Positions 9,340 through 17,587 of a stretch of 64,000 bases of DNA are shown in pieces; the first letter of the stretch is position 1; each line of letters opens with the position of its first letter. The stretch is from Cladopsammia gracilis (lineage: Eukaryota > Cnidaria > Anthozoa > Scleractinia > Dendrophylliidae), in contig JAJGOT010000049.1 in the NCBI GenBank assembly GCA_022457155.1, forward strand, positions 293,501 to 357,500. The letters are read 5' to 3'. The notes beneath the pieces are model-generated. The model was not told where the DNA came from and made no database searches. It saw only the letters and a program-made list of their open reading frames with translations. The translations under genes were made by a program, and so were the position numbers.

Positions 9340-10179
9340 ATGGAATCATCATATTACGTTAAAGAGAAACGAGTTACGGGATGTGTAGACCCGTCAGGTT
9401 AAATGATTGCAAAAAATGGGAAGCCCATGTGGTTTTGCCATTGCGCATCATGCGGAATAAAGAAGACAAGATTTGTTAAACAGTCAAACTAGCGCAGCCC
9501 TCACAAGGTGGGGGCATTGGGTCGACAATAGCAGAACTCGGACTTGAAGGCATGGTGCATGCTCTCCCGTGGCTAGGAAAAAAAAGCGGTTGAAATGGGT
9601 CGCTATGGCGCCAGTGAGTTGCTAAGAAATAAAACCGCTCAGAAAAATATCTTGAATTATGGATTAGAAAAACTAACTCCACTGATACAAAACGTCGGTA
9701 GTCAAGCCTTAGATCAACTATCAACGCAAATAAGGCCAAACAAAAAATATAAAACAGACAGAAAAGATCTCGACCGTAGCGGGTTGGACGCGCATGCACT
9801 TATTGGAAAATTACCGCGGCCAAAAGGCGGATTCACTCCAGGTAAATATAAATATATGGGCCCTTACAATCCCTTAAAAAGACAACTGGAATACGATCCT
9901 GAAACAGGTGAAGTCCTGAAATGGAATGATCTGCCGTATAACAAAGTAGATGAAATTTCAGCTTATCATGACATTTGTTATGACAGAGTGAAGACAGGCA
10001 AGACAAACAAAGGAGCCTGCGACAGGCAAATCGTTGCTGAACTTGACAAGATCCCCTATGGCGACATGCCAAAATGGGGCCAAGCGACAAGATTCATTAT
10101 TAACACGAAGCAAAAACTTGGTTTAGGAGCGTCAAAAAACAGCAGAAGGTTTCGAGTACGGATTGGGCCCGAAGCCTAA
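9340..10179 (+). pseudogene. Zn-ribbon (DUF5679-like) plus phospholipase A2 protein, broken
   Basis: From the ATG at 9340 a short Zn-ribbon-like segment can be read (NGKPMWFCHCASCG near 9410-9465), interrupted by a TAA at about 9400 and a TAG at about 9490. About 100 bp later, 9595-10179 is open for 194 residues. It contains a PLA2 domain of the parvovirus VP1/adintovirus kind: a calcium-loop-like YMGPYNPL, then the catalytic HDICYD (about 9966) and a later Cys/Asp pair (ACDRQ). In parvoviruses this enzyme opens endosomal membranes during entry. Its role in Polintons is inferred from that. The PLA2 catalytic His and Asp are intact, but the upstream half is not. Confidence 0.75.
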
Positions 10180-10229
10180 GCGATGAATTACATAAACCAA
10201 TCCGGCGGCGCTTTCCAAAGCGAAGAGTA

Positions 10230-11103
10230 ATGGCCTATGGGGTAGACAAGATCTGGGCCGCAGATTTAGTTGAAATGAATAAGTTTTCGAAATGGAATCG
10301 CGGAATAAAATACCTCCTGATGGTGATCGATGACTTCTCAAAATATGGGTGGATACGACCACTGAAAGACAAGCGAGGACAGTCCGTGGCTGATGCTTTT
10401 AAAGATATATTTAAAACGAAGCGAAAACCGAAAATGTTATGGACGGATCGCGGGACCGAATTTTGGAACCACATTGTTCAAGATTTGCTAAAGACGAATG
10501 GTATCTCTTTATATACGACAGAAAACGAAGAAACGTCATCTGTTGTAGAGCGCTGGAACCGATCGATAAAGACGAAACTCTGGAAGCTTTTTTCTGCGAA
10601 CAATAACACAATTTATTTTGACAAACTTGACAATTTAGTGGATCAATATAATCACAGTTTCCATTCTAGTATTTCCATGACACCCACACAGGCAAGTTTA
10701 ATTAAAAACGAGTCTAGGGTGTTTGCTAACTTATATGGCGATTTACTTTATTCTAAGCACGCCCCAGCAAAATTTAAAGTCGGTGATAGAGTGAGAATTT
10801 CAAAATATAAACGGAAATTATTCGACAAAGGTTTCACACCGAACTGGTCAGGAGAGATATTTATTATTGACGAAATATTGAACACAAATCCGGTAACGTA
10901 TAAATTAGTTGATCTTTTAGGAGAAAAAAATAATTGGATCATTTTACGAACCTGAATTGCAGCCGACGACTCAGGATGTTTTCCGCATTGAAAAGGTTAT
11001 TCGCCGCGATCACAAGAAAAAGAAAGCTTTGGTTAAGTGGAAGGGCTATTCCGACAAATTTAATTCGTGGATACCGTTGAGTGATGTTCAAAAGCTTGCC
11101 TAA
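10230..11103 (+). pseudogene. Retroviral-type integrase with C-terminal chromodomain, one frameshift
   Basis: The first frame (10230-10955) has an rve-fold core with D12 (IWAADLVEM), D73 (WTDRGTEF) and E107 (SVVERWNR), so the catalytic triad is complete. It is followed by an SH3-like segment (FKVGDRVRISKYK). The frame then shifts at an A7 run (about 10924-10930). The other frame continues through a chromodomain (RIEKVIRR, LVKWKGYSDKFNSWIPL) to a TAA at 11101-11103. An in-frame stretch upstream of the ATG (RRRFPKRRV) suggests that the real start lies further left, so the N-terminus is uncertain. Polinton integrases insert the element; the chromodomain probably guides it to chromatin marks. Confidence 0.85.
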
Positions 11104-11239
11104 AAAATCGGCTCACGCGTGAGCCATTAATTTAACATGGCTAAAAATAGGTCATTGGAAAAATCGGCTCACGCGTGAGCCATTAATTTAACATGGCTAA
11201 AAATAGGTCATTGAAAAATCGGCCAACGCGTAAGCCAAT
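11104..11239. repeat. Tandem repeat carrying a 16-bp palindrome
   Basis: Two nearly perfect copies of a unit of about 56 bp and a diverged partial third copy follow the integrase stop directly. The unit begins AAAAATCGGCTCACGCG. Each full copy has the palindrome GGCTCACGCGTGAGCC; the third has GGCCAACGCGTAAGCC. Polinton ends are inverted repeats, which I did not find, so this may be a subterminal remnant or simply a local duplication. Confidence 0.7.
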
Positions 11240-11560
11240 TTGTGAGTGGTTGAGAGTGTATTATGCATAATACAATTTCTGATTGGTTAAAACAGACCAC
11301 ATGACAAGGGAAAGTTTCATTACATCATAGAATGTTATCAGAAGTAAAAAACATGAAATGTATTCGCAGACAGTGAATAAAATTGCTTTGAGCGCAAACG
11401 ACGATAAAAGATTCGTATGCGAAGACGGAATTAGCACTCTCGCTTGGGGGCATTGGAGAATTCATTGAACACCTGATTTTTTGACTGAGTTGGCAGTCAA
11501 AAAAACTTTGTTGTGATTTTTTCAAGTCAATTCTGTGCAATTTTTAGCGGATGAATTGAC
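11240..11560. other. Spacer without recognised content
   Basis: About 320 bp with no recognised coding or repeat signal. It separates the Polinton from the repeat-rich 3' side of the retroelement at 11767. Confidence 0.4.
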
Positions 11561-11766
11561 CGCTAGATATTTAGGGATGGAGGAGGCGACTGTGGATTTT
11601 TTGAGGGGATGAGAAAGAGGATCTGGGGAAGTTTGGGGATAGATTGACTGTGAATTTTTGAGGGGATATTTTGAGAGAGCGGTAAATTCGGCGGATGATT
11701 TTTGAGGGGATTTTTGAGGGAATATAAAAGAGGATCTGCGGAAGTTTGGGGGGATAGATTTTTTTG
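11561..11766. repeat. Imperfect repeats of a TTTTTGAGGGGAT phrase
   Basis: TTTTTGAGGGGAT recurs about four times. A larger unit (AGAGGATCT, GAAGTTTGGGG, ATAGATT) occurs twice with a spacing of about 119 bp. On the plus strand, a short stretch before the repeats reads ADELTARYLGMEEATVDF, possibly an exon-like relic. The junction to the truncated RT lies at about 11766. Confidence 0.5.
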
Positions 11767-12490
11767 AGCCAGAATCGGCCTTTTGCATCTACTGTGATAG
11801 GAATCAAACGAAAGGCATTTTTGACATCTGTTTTCGCCAGGGCACAGCCCCTGCCTGAGCGCCTAATTAATCTTGTCGCATCGTCTATTGATGCATATTT
11901 CACTGATGAAGCTTCTTTTGGAATATGTGAATTAATCGAGGCTCCGAAAGGGAATGATAGGTGATGAATTAAGCGAAATTCCCCTGGCGACTTTTTAGGA
12001 ATTAAACTATCGGAGAAACTCGTAAAGATGGAAAAGGTCGCTGTGAGAATGGCCCTGCAATTCTACCTAACAATAGCTCTTTAGACAGTTTGTCATTAAC
12101 AGCTGCAGGGTTCTCAACTGCAGGCAATAGATTATTATATGTTGATGGGGTGCGAGGCCCCGTGTAATCAATAGAAAAACCCTTTTCAAAACCGGTTAAA
12201 AGATATTGTTTGGACTTAAGCGGGTAGCCATCTAAATACAAGTTTAGCTTACTTAGGTTGATTGGTGTTGGAAGTTGACCGCGGTGGTACAGAGCGTGAT
12301 ATGGCGACTGCCGGCTTTCCGGATTTACATTTTGAGGCTTGGTGGTCGCCTCCGCATTTAAAACACTCGTGTTTAAAATTACATCGGAAGCATTTCTCGC
12401 CCTGGTGGAATTTCCAACAAAATCCTCGCGGAAAGGACTGAACTTTAGATGATCTATTGGTCGATATGCTAGTACTCGATATGTTACCAT
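11767..12490 (-). pseudogene. Reverse transcriptase N-terminal part (DIRS/Ngaro-like)
   Basis: The frame 12002-12490 overlaps the gag C-terminus and runs through LYLDGYPLKSKQYLLTGFEKGF (interrupted here to name it only in part) to LLGRIAGPF, the lead-in to the RT palm. After stops and shifts between about 11910 and 12002, the palm resumes with YASIDDATRLI and LAKTDVKNAFRLIPI, which holds the motif A aspartate. Motifs C onward are absent. The overlap with gag in a different frame suggests that pol was made by frameshifting. Confidence 0.65.
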
Positions 12491-13448
12491 GAAATGGCCC
12501 TTTGGTCATGTGGTGCGCCTGCAACCACAATTCCCAATGAATTTCACCCCATGGGAACAGCGATTTTTGGCGTAAGTAACGAAAATTTTCGTCGTAATAT
12601 CGCCAATGGGCATTTTCAGCCGCTAGATCACGCACTGTAGCGCTATGTTTCATAAGACCCGGAGCACTGTCTGGAAAACGCGCTGTATAAATCGCTACAA
12701 AGATTTGAAAAGCCGAAGTCCACTGATCGATAGTGGAAATGCGTTTCGTATTCTGGACAGGTTCGAGACTGACTACCGGCTGGTTAGACGAGAGAGATTT
12801 TACCGTAAAATTGTACTTGGGGTCACTGGGTAGCGTATACAACAGTGTCCCGAGGTCTACGTATTCATTAGCCCAAATTTTGGATTGTATTTTGTCAGGC
12901 ACCCGACTTGATAGGGGGACAGAAATTAAAGGATGTACTTTTTGCGGCCTTGCGTCAGTCTCGGAACTGTCTAAACTTATTGTAGGAATAATAGAATGGC
13001 CCTCATCAGTCACTTCCTGAATGACCTGATCTACTGAGCCCTGTACAGCTGTCGCATGTTCAGAGTTGTTATCCTTGTCTGGAATAAGTCCTGAGGACTT
13101 TAAGGCTTGCATTACTGCGGTAGAAATGGCGTTCGACAGAGTGGGAACGAGATCGGACGGCGCAGATGGACTGATGGAAATGGAAAGGGTTTGACGGGCC
13201 TCTACTGCTGGACGGCGAGATAACTCTGTTGGGTGTTGAATAACGCCGGGCTGTGTGAGAGAAGGAATGTTGGGTGTGCTTGGCTGACCTTTGGTCCCTT
13301 TTGAATGTCGCGAAGAGCTTTTGGAACTTTTGTCTCCTCTAGCATTGCGTGTGGAGCTTTTATCTCCTCTTGGGCGTTTCGCGCGAGGCGGCATAGTTTC
13401 AGCTGAAGCATCACCCACAGCATTGCGGCGTTTCCCTCTGGTCATCAT
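12249..13448 (-). CDS. Gag-like protein with zinc knuckle
   Basis: An intact 399-residue ORF with a basic, Ser-rich N-terminus (KRPRGDKSS and repeats). The central region (about 170-330) is capsid-like, and the zinc knuckle CFKCGGDHQASKC near residue 365 (CX2CX3HX4C) is preceded by another Cys pair (CFRC). Zinc knuckles bind RNA in Gag proteins. Its position between the SGNH hydrolase and RT, in the same orientation, supports the retroelement assignment. Confidence 0.75.
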   Translation of the reverse strand: MMTRGKRRNAVGDASAETMPPRAKRPRGDKSSTRNARGDKSSKSSSRHSKGTKGQPSTPNIPSLTQPGVIQHPTELSRRPAVEARQTLSISISPSAPSDLVPTLSNAISTAVMQALKSSGLIPDKDNNSEHATAVQGSVDQVIQEVTDEGHSIIPTISLDSSETDARPQKVHPLISVPLSSRVPDKIQSKIWANEYVDLGTLLYTLPSDPKYNFTVKSLSSNQPVVSLEPVQNTKRISTIDQWTSAFQIFVAIYTARFPDSAPGLMKHSATVRDLAAENAHWRYYDENFRYLRQKSLFPWGEIHWELWLQAHHMTKGPFHGNISSTSISTNRSSKVQSFPRGFCWKFHQGEKCFRCNFKHECFKCGGDHQASKCKSGKPAVAISRSVPPRSTSNTNQPK

Positions 13449-13853
13449 TGTGAATTACCTAAAAACGAGATAGTCAGGAATAATAGCGGTGAAGTCGCTA
13501 GTTGGCAATGTTTATGATAAGGCCGGGAGGGGGGAGAGGGGGGTGGGGCTGGTGAGGCGCGAGCATTAGTCCAGAATGAATTCAAAATAGCACAAAAAGC
13601 ACGAAACAACAGGAGTAACGGAACCGGAATGACTAAACAAATAAATAAATGAAGAAAATCGGCCACATGTTTGGCAATGTCCATTAATAGGAGATGCCGC
13701 ATTGAACATGTGAAAAAGCCGGAGTGGATCAATCAGCACCGGTCCCTTTTGAACACAAGACCATACAAGGTCAAAGAAGTTGACTAGACAAAAGACAAAG
13801 GCGCAATTTGAATACATAGTGGACGCGACATGTTGGAATCTGTCAAGTAGGCC
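13449..13853. other. Gap between gag and hydrolase genes
   Basis: About 400 bp with G-rich runs (13525-13555) and no convincing ORF. It is presumably the intercistronic stretch of the retroelement. Confidence 0.4.
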
Positions 13854-14450
13854 TCATGAGTTCCTTTCTAAATGTTTCAAGGCAAATAAAATTGCTCCCC
13901 TATAGCTGCGATAAAGGGCGTTATTTCCCGTATCGTTCAAATGTACGCCATCCCTGAGTAAAATGGGAACGGAAGGTTCCTGAAGGCCTTTGTGGCTCCA
14001 ACATTCCGCAAATTCGAGTGGCTCCATAACCACTCGAAGGTATTGATTTAAAATGTCTACTTTTTCGTTAAAATCAGATACATGTACGGGAACGGTGGAG
14101 CGGTGGATTACCAAACACACCATAATAAATTCAACGCCACAATGGGCATGAAGAAAGGACACTAAGTGTTCGATGTCAGAACCAACTGATTCAGGGCGAC
14201 GCCCCTTACCACATAGATCGTTTGTTCCCATTTCTAAAATAACAACTCTTGGCTTGAGAGTTTTGATCTGAGGAATATCGTACGATAAAAGTTTTGAGAC
14301 GGTTCTACCGCCAATACCGAGATAAGAAATGTTAGCTTTCGCCACATTCATATCACAAGACGTTCTATTGTCTCGGTCTTGTTCAAAGAAAAGCCTAAAA
14401 CGGCGCACAAAAGAGTGACTGAGAATAAGAACATTGACTCTATGAACCAT
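13854..14450 (-). CDS. SGNH-fold hydrolase/esterase of a YR-type retroelement
   Basis: An intact 198-residue ORF. Block I is LILSHSFVRRF with the nucleophile Ser at residue 13 (the usual GHS is SHS here). The Gly block is GIGGRTV, block III is EMGTNDLC with the oxyanion Asn, and block V is RDGVHLNDTG with the catalytic Asp-x-x-His. All SGNH signature residues are thus in place. Hydrolases of this type are carried by Ngaro elements; their job there is unknown. The first Gly of block I is replaced by Ser, which may not abolish activity. Confidence 0.8.
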   Translation of the reverse strand: MVHRVNVLILSHSFVRRFRLFFEQDRDNRTSCDMNVAKANISYLGIGGRTVSKLLSYDIPQIKTLKPRVVILEMGTNDLCGKGRRPESVGSDIEHLVSFLHAHCGVEFIMVCLVIHRSTVPVHVSDFNEKVDILNQYLRVVMEPLEFAECWSHKGLQEPSVPILLRDGVHLNDTGNNALYRSYRGAILFALKHLERNS

Positions 14451-14800
14451 TGAAGATAAAGTTTTACGGTGAAAAATATATAAGGTAAAAGGTACTTAAC
14501 GTCGAAAGACTTGATTGCTTGAGTGCTTGATTGCTTGGTTGATCTGAATGACTGAGTATCTGAAGGCTTTGATTCTTGCAGACTGAGAGGGTGAAATAGT
14601 GATTGCGCTCACTATATATAGTGTCTACACGCAAGCGAGGTTGAGTAATATTACTGCCTTAATGAGTCCACGAGGGAAATTTATCCTTTGTCACGGAAAG
14701 ATTATGCAATACGGCATGAGACCTTTTATTCATCAATCAAGCAATAGACACACCCCTAAATTAAATACATTAAATTATTCTGAGCGAAGGACATAAAAAT
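14451..14800. other. Upstream region of the YR retroelement and flank
   Basis: It contains short repeats of GATTGCTTG/TGAGTGCTTGA at 14510-14535 and the TATA-like palindrome ACTATATATAGT (about 14610). No gene is recognised. Confidence 0.35.
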
Positions 14801-15055
14801 CTTTATTTGATTGCAAATAAACTTATATATGATGATAATCACTTTGTAAGAGTTTGTATGTAGATTTTATGTAGACTACGTATTTGTTTGTAAACGTCAT
14901 GTGAAATGTCTTCGTTCGTTAGTGTTAGTTTAGATGTTGTTTCACGGTAGTGTAATTTATTATATTGTAAATATTGTATTGTAAGTAGTGAATAAATAGT
15001 CGTAGTGTTTGTAAGTAGTTGATTGTTGATTGAATAAATGTAAAAAAAAAAAAAA
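14800..15055 (+). repeat. Retroposed 3' UTR with AATAAA and poly(A)
   Basis: An AT-rich stretch ends in GAATAAATGT followed by a run of about 14 A. This is the arrangement of a polyadenylated transcript copied back into DNA. No coding part is recognised upstream, so only a UTR or an unknown non-coding RNA was retroposed. The left limit is uncertain. Confidence 0.55.
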
Positions 15056-16042
15056 CTCATGAAATAAGATGATGATCGCCTTCTGTCGCGTTCAGAAATA
15101 TGTGTCGATTTAAGAGGTATTTTCGAGCTTTTTGATTCTTTGCAATGCACCGACTAAAACCACCTCGACTCTATCTATTTGGCACACGAAAACCTAACCA
15201 AGGTTGGCCATTTTGATTTGGACAAACATACTGGTATACGTTAAGCGTAGCCCCACTTAGTAAGTTGTATGGCAAGTTCTGGCGCACGAAAATAGCAAGC
15301 CAGTGTTACACCAAGGGATACATGTAAAAAAAACCCATTCAGGCCGAAAAAATATGGGCACCGTTCCCGGACACGGGCGGGAAGAAGAGAGACCCTGATG
15401 TGGATCTACCTTGAAATAATAAAATTTAGTCTGAGATGAGTATGTGTTCCACGATAAGTGTAGTGGTTTGATGTTTTGGCTTAGTGCCGGGAATAACAGT
15501 CGGGAGGCCCGAATCAAGTCACGCTCAGAACCTTGTTTTTTTTTAACTTGTGAATACGCGCAAGCGTAATGAACGGATTATCGGTAACGGTGGCTAATTC
15601 ACTCACTCACTCACTCGCTCGCTCCTTCCATCATCTGTAAACTTAGTGACGTAATGCTTTGTCACGAATGCGTTTCGTAACCAGAACAACGTGAATCCAG
15701 CGATAACAATAACTAAATTGTTGTAAACGAATATAAACAACAATAATCTTAAAGATGTTTCGCATTTGGAGTCTTTAATGCAACATTAAAATCGATCTAA
15801 AGGGATTTTTCAACCAAGACACGCGTTTTGATGCGTATCTACCTTGAAATGATAAGTTTGGGAAGCAAAATCTAAATGTTTTGTTCATAAAGTAACGGTT
15901 GTTGGTGCCAGGCCGACCAAGTTACATTATGTTACCTTAAAGTGACACCATTAATTCTCAGCAATAAAGCAGTAGTCGTCATTTTGAAAGTCTTCGTTCA
16001 TTTAAAAACGGTCGTTGACTGCTTTGTTTTATATTAAGCTTC

Positions 16043-16043
<1 letters not shown>
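15056..16043. other. Spacer without recognised gene
   Basis: No domain-bearing ORF is present. An ACTC tandem run lies at about 15600-15620. Confidence 0.35.

Positions 16044-16125
<82 letters not shown>
16044..16125. repeat. (AT)n microsatellite
   Basis: A nearly pure AT run of about 80 bp. Tyr-Ile ORFs here are artefacts. Confidence 0.95.
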
Positions 16126-16129
<4 letters not shown>

Positions 16130-16288
16130 CATGTTCATACTGGGTGGTAGAAAAAGTAGCACATTCGTTTGACTGTAAAAAAAAAAGCCTCCCCAGCGGG
16201 GAATCGCTGTCTGGTTTAGAAACGGCATTTTCTACTACAACCAGCCGCCAAAATGTTCTGTATATTTCTGACAATTCTATTCGCCGTG

Positions 16289-16361
16289 GTTTCCGTAGTG
16301 TAGTGGTTATCACGTCCGCCTCACACGCGGAAGGTCGCCAGTTCAATTCTGGCCGGAAACA
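16289..16361 (+). tRNA. tRNA-Val (anticodon CAC)
   Basis: The 73 nt fold into a complete cloverleaf. Acceptor GTTTCCG pairs perfectly with CGGAAAC, the D arm has GTGTAGTGGTTATC, the anticodon stem TCCGC/GCGGA carries loop CTCACAC, and the T stem GCCAG/CTGGC is perfect. The discriminator is A. This is the best-preserved tRNA in the window. Confidence 0.93.
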
Positions 16362-17583
16362 CATCTGTTACACCACTATTTTGCTGTCTAGACTTTTGTA
16401 TTAATCAATATTTAGGGTCTTAAAGTCGCGAAATGGGTAAACCGTGTCCAAAACAAAACGTAGTAAAAATATCAGACTTTCCACGAAGGAGGACGCAACC
16501 TGAGTGTGTGAAGAAGGCAAAAACAATCGAGTTTATCTCTGTTAAAGAGGGCCTTTTTTAGGCTAAGAACTAGTACATACTTTGACCTGGCTTTCACGTG
16601 TTGTTCCTTACTGAGTTTTCTCAGCTTCTGTAAACACATTTCTGCAGCGTCTTGAAGCCTTGAAGCGCCGTCACTGCTCACTGTATTTTGAAGTTTCAGT
16701 CCACGTTTGCTGATCTTTAACGGTCCTTGTAAAGTGATCTGAGATATCTGCTGAAACGGTAACTAACGGTGTCCCTGTAGGGCACAACGTACGGTTTCTT
16801 TTGGCTATGCCATTCATTCCACTTCCTTTGGGAATTTTCAGTTAGTATTTTTGCATCATCTTCTTTTCAGTTGTCCCCTTGCTCAGAATGGTATCTCATG
16901 GATTTAAACGGTCTTATTTCTGGCCTTCACGGTAGCCCCTTCTATTGCTCTCCGTTTTCGTGCATCTTTTTCATGTTTGTAAATATCGGGTAAATATCTG
17001 ATTCAGTGGTGGCAGCGGAGTGACTTTCGTTTCCGTTCCGTTCTGGCATCAAAGCAAACGCTCGTTTCTTCCTTCCTTTTCTCTTTAAACGTTTTCGTTG
17101 GGATCATCGCAGTCTCTATTTTCACCGTCGGTTGGAGTGGTAATCATGTCTTGTTTGTTCTGTGAATAGATGGACTGAGACTCATTTTCGGGTTCGGTTC
17201 AATTCAGGCAGGAAATACGATTGCTAATAATAACAAAACTAATAATAAACAGAGAATACAACTGGAAAATGGACGCGTGCGGAATTCCTCTTCATTTATT
17301 GTGGAAAATACCAAAGCAGAGAAAGGTATAACTGTTTTCTACAGTTTTCATTAACTATTACCTAGGATCTCAAAAAGGTTAGTGGAGTTGTTGCATCTGT
17401 TCTTAAAATCGCAAAAAGAGTAGCTATGAGTAGAACGTTGCCAATATTTCCTTAAGATATCAGACTCTCGTACTTGTCGTACGGACAATTTTCTTGAGAA
17501 ATCAGTTTCGAGCAATGATTATGAGATCGTAAAGAAGAACTTTATCAAACTCATTAAACGTAAAACAAGCACATTCGTTTGAC
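16362..17583. other. Spacer without recognised gene
   Basis: No coding signal or terminal-repeat element is recognised in about 1.2 kb. The phrase ACATTCGTTTGACT occurs next to the tRNA-Val (about 16160) and next to the foldback element (about 17571), a hint of a shared older repeat. Confidence 0.35.
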
Positions 17584-17587
17584 TTAA

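Larger units (their letters stand above)
2145..11240. mobile_element. Decayed Polinton/Maverick (adintovirus-like) element
   Basis: The gene set is the one known for Polintons and adintoviruses: a packaging ATPase, double-jelly-roll-type major capsid protein, penton-like protein, adenovirus-type protease, PLA2 protein, fiber, and retrovirus-type integrase with chromodomain. Two genes point left and the rest point right from a divergent promoter at 4271-4357. Terminal inverted repeats and the protein-primed DNA polymerase B were not found, so this is a fragment or a deletion derivative. Frameshifts or stops affect the fiber start, the coiled-coil gene, both capsid genes, the protease, the PLA2 gene and the integrase. 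It is an old inactive copy. Confidence 0.88.
11767..14600 (-). mobile_element. Truncated tyrosine-recombinase-type (DIRS/Ngaro-like) retroelement
   Basis: On the minus strand the order is SGNH hydrolase (13854-14450), gag with zinc knuckle (12249-13448), then a reverse transcriptase cut off after motif A near 11766. SGNH hydrolase genes are known from Ngaro-type retroelements, and the RT phrase around KTDVKNAFRLIPI fits the DIRS/Ngaro group. No RNase H, tyrosine recombinase or terminal repeats remain. A TATATA stretch at about 14612-14620 lies upstream of the first gene. It could be the promoter of the element. Confidence 0.65.
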
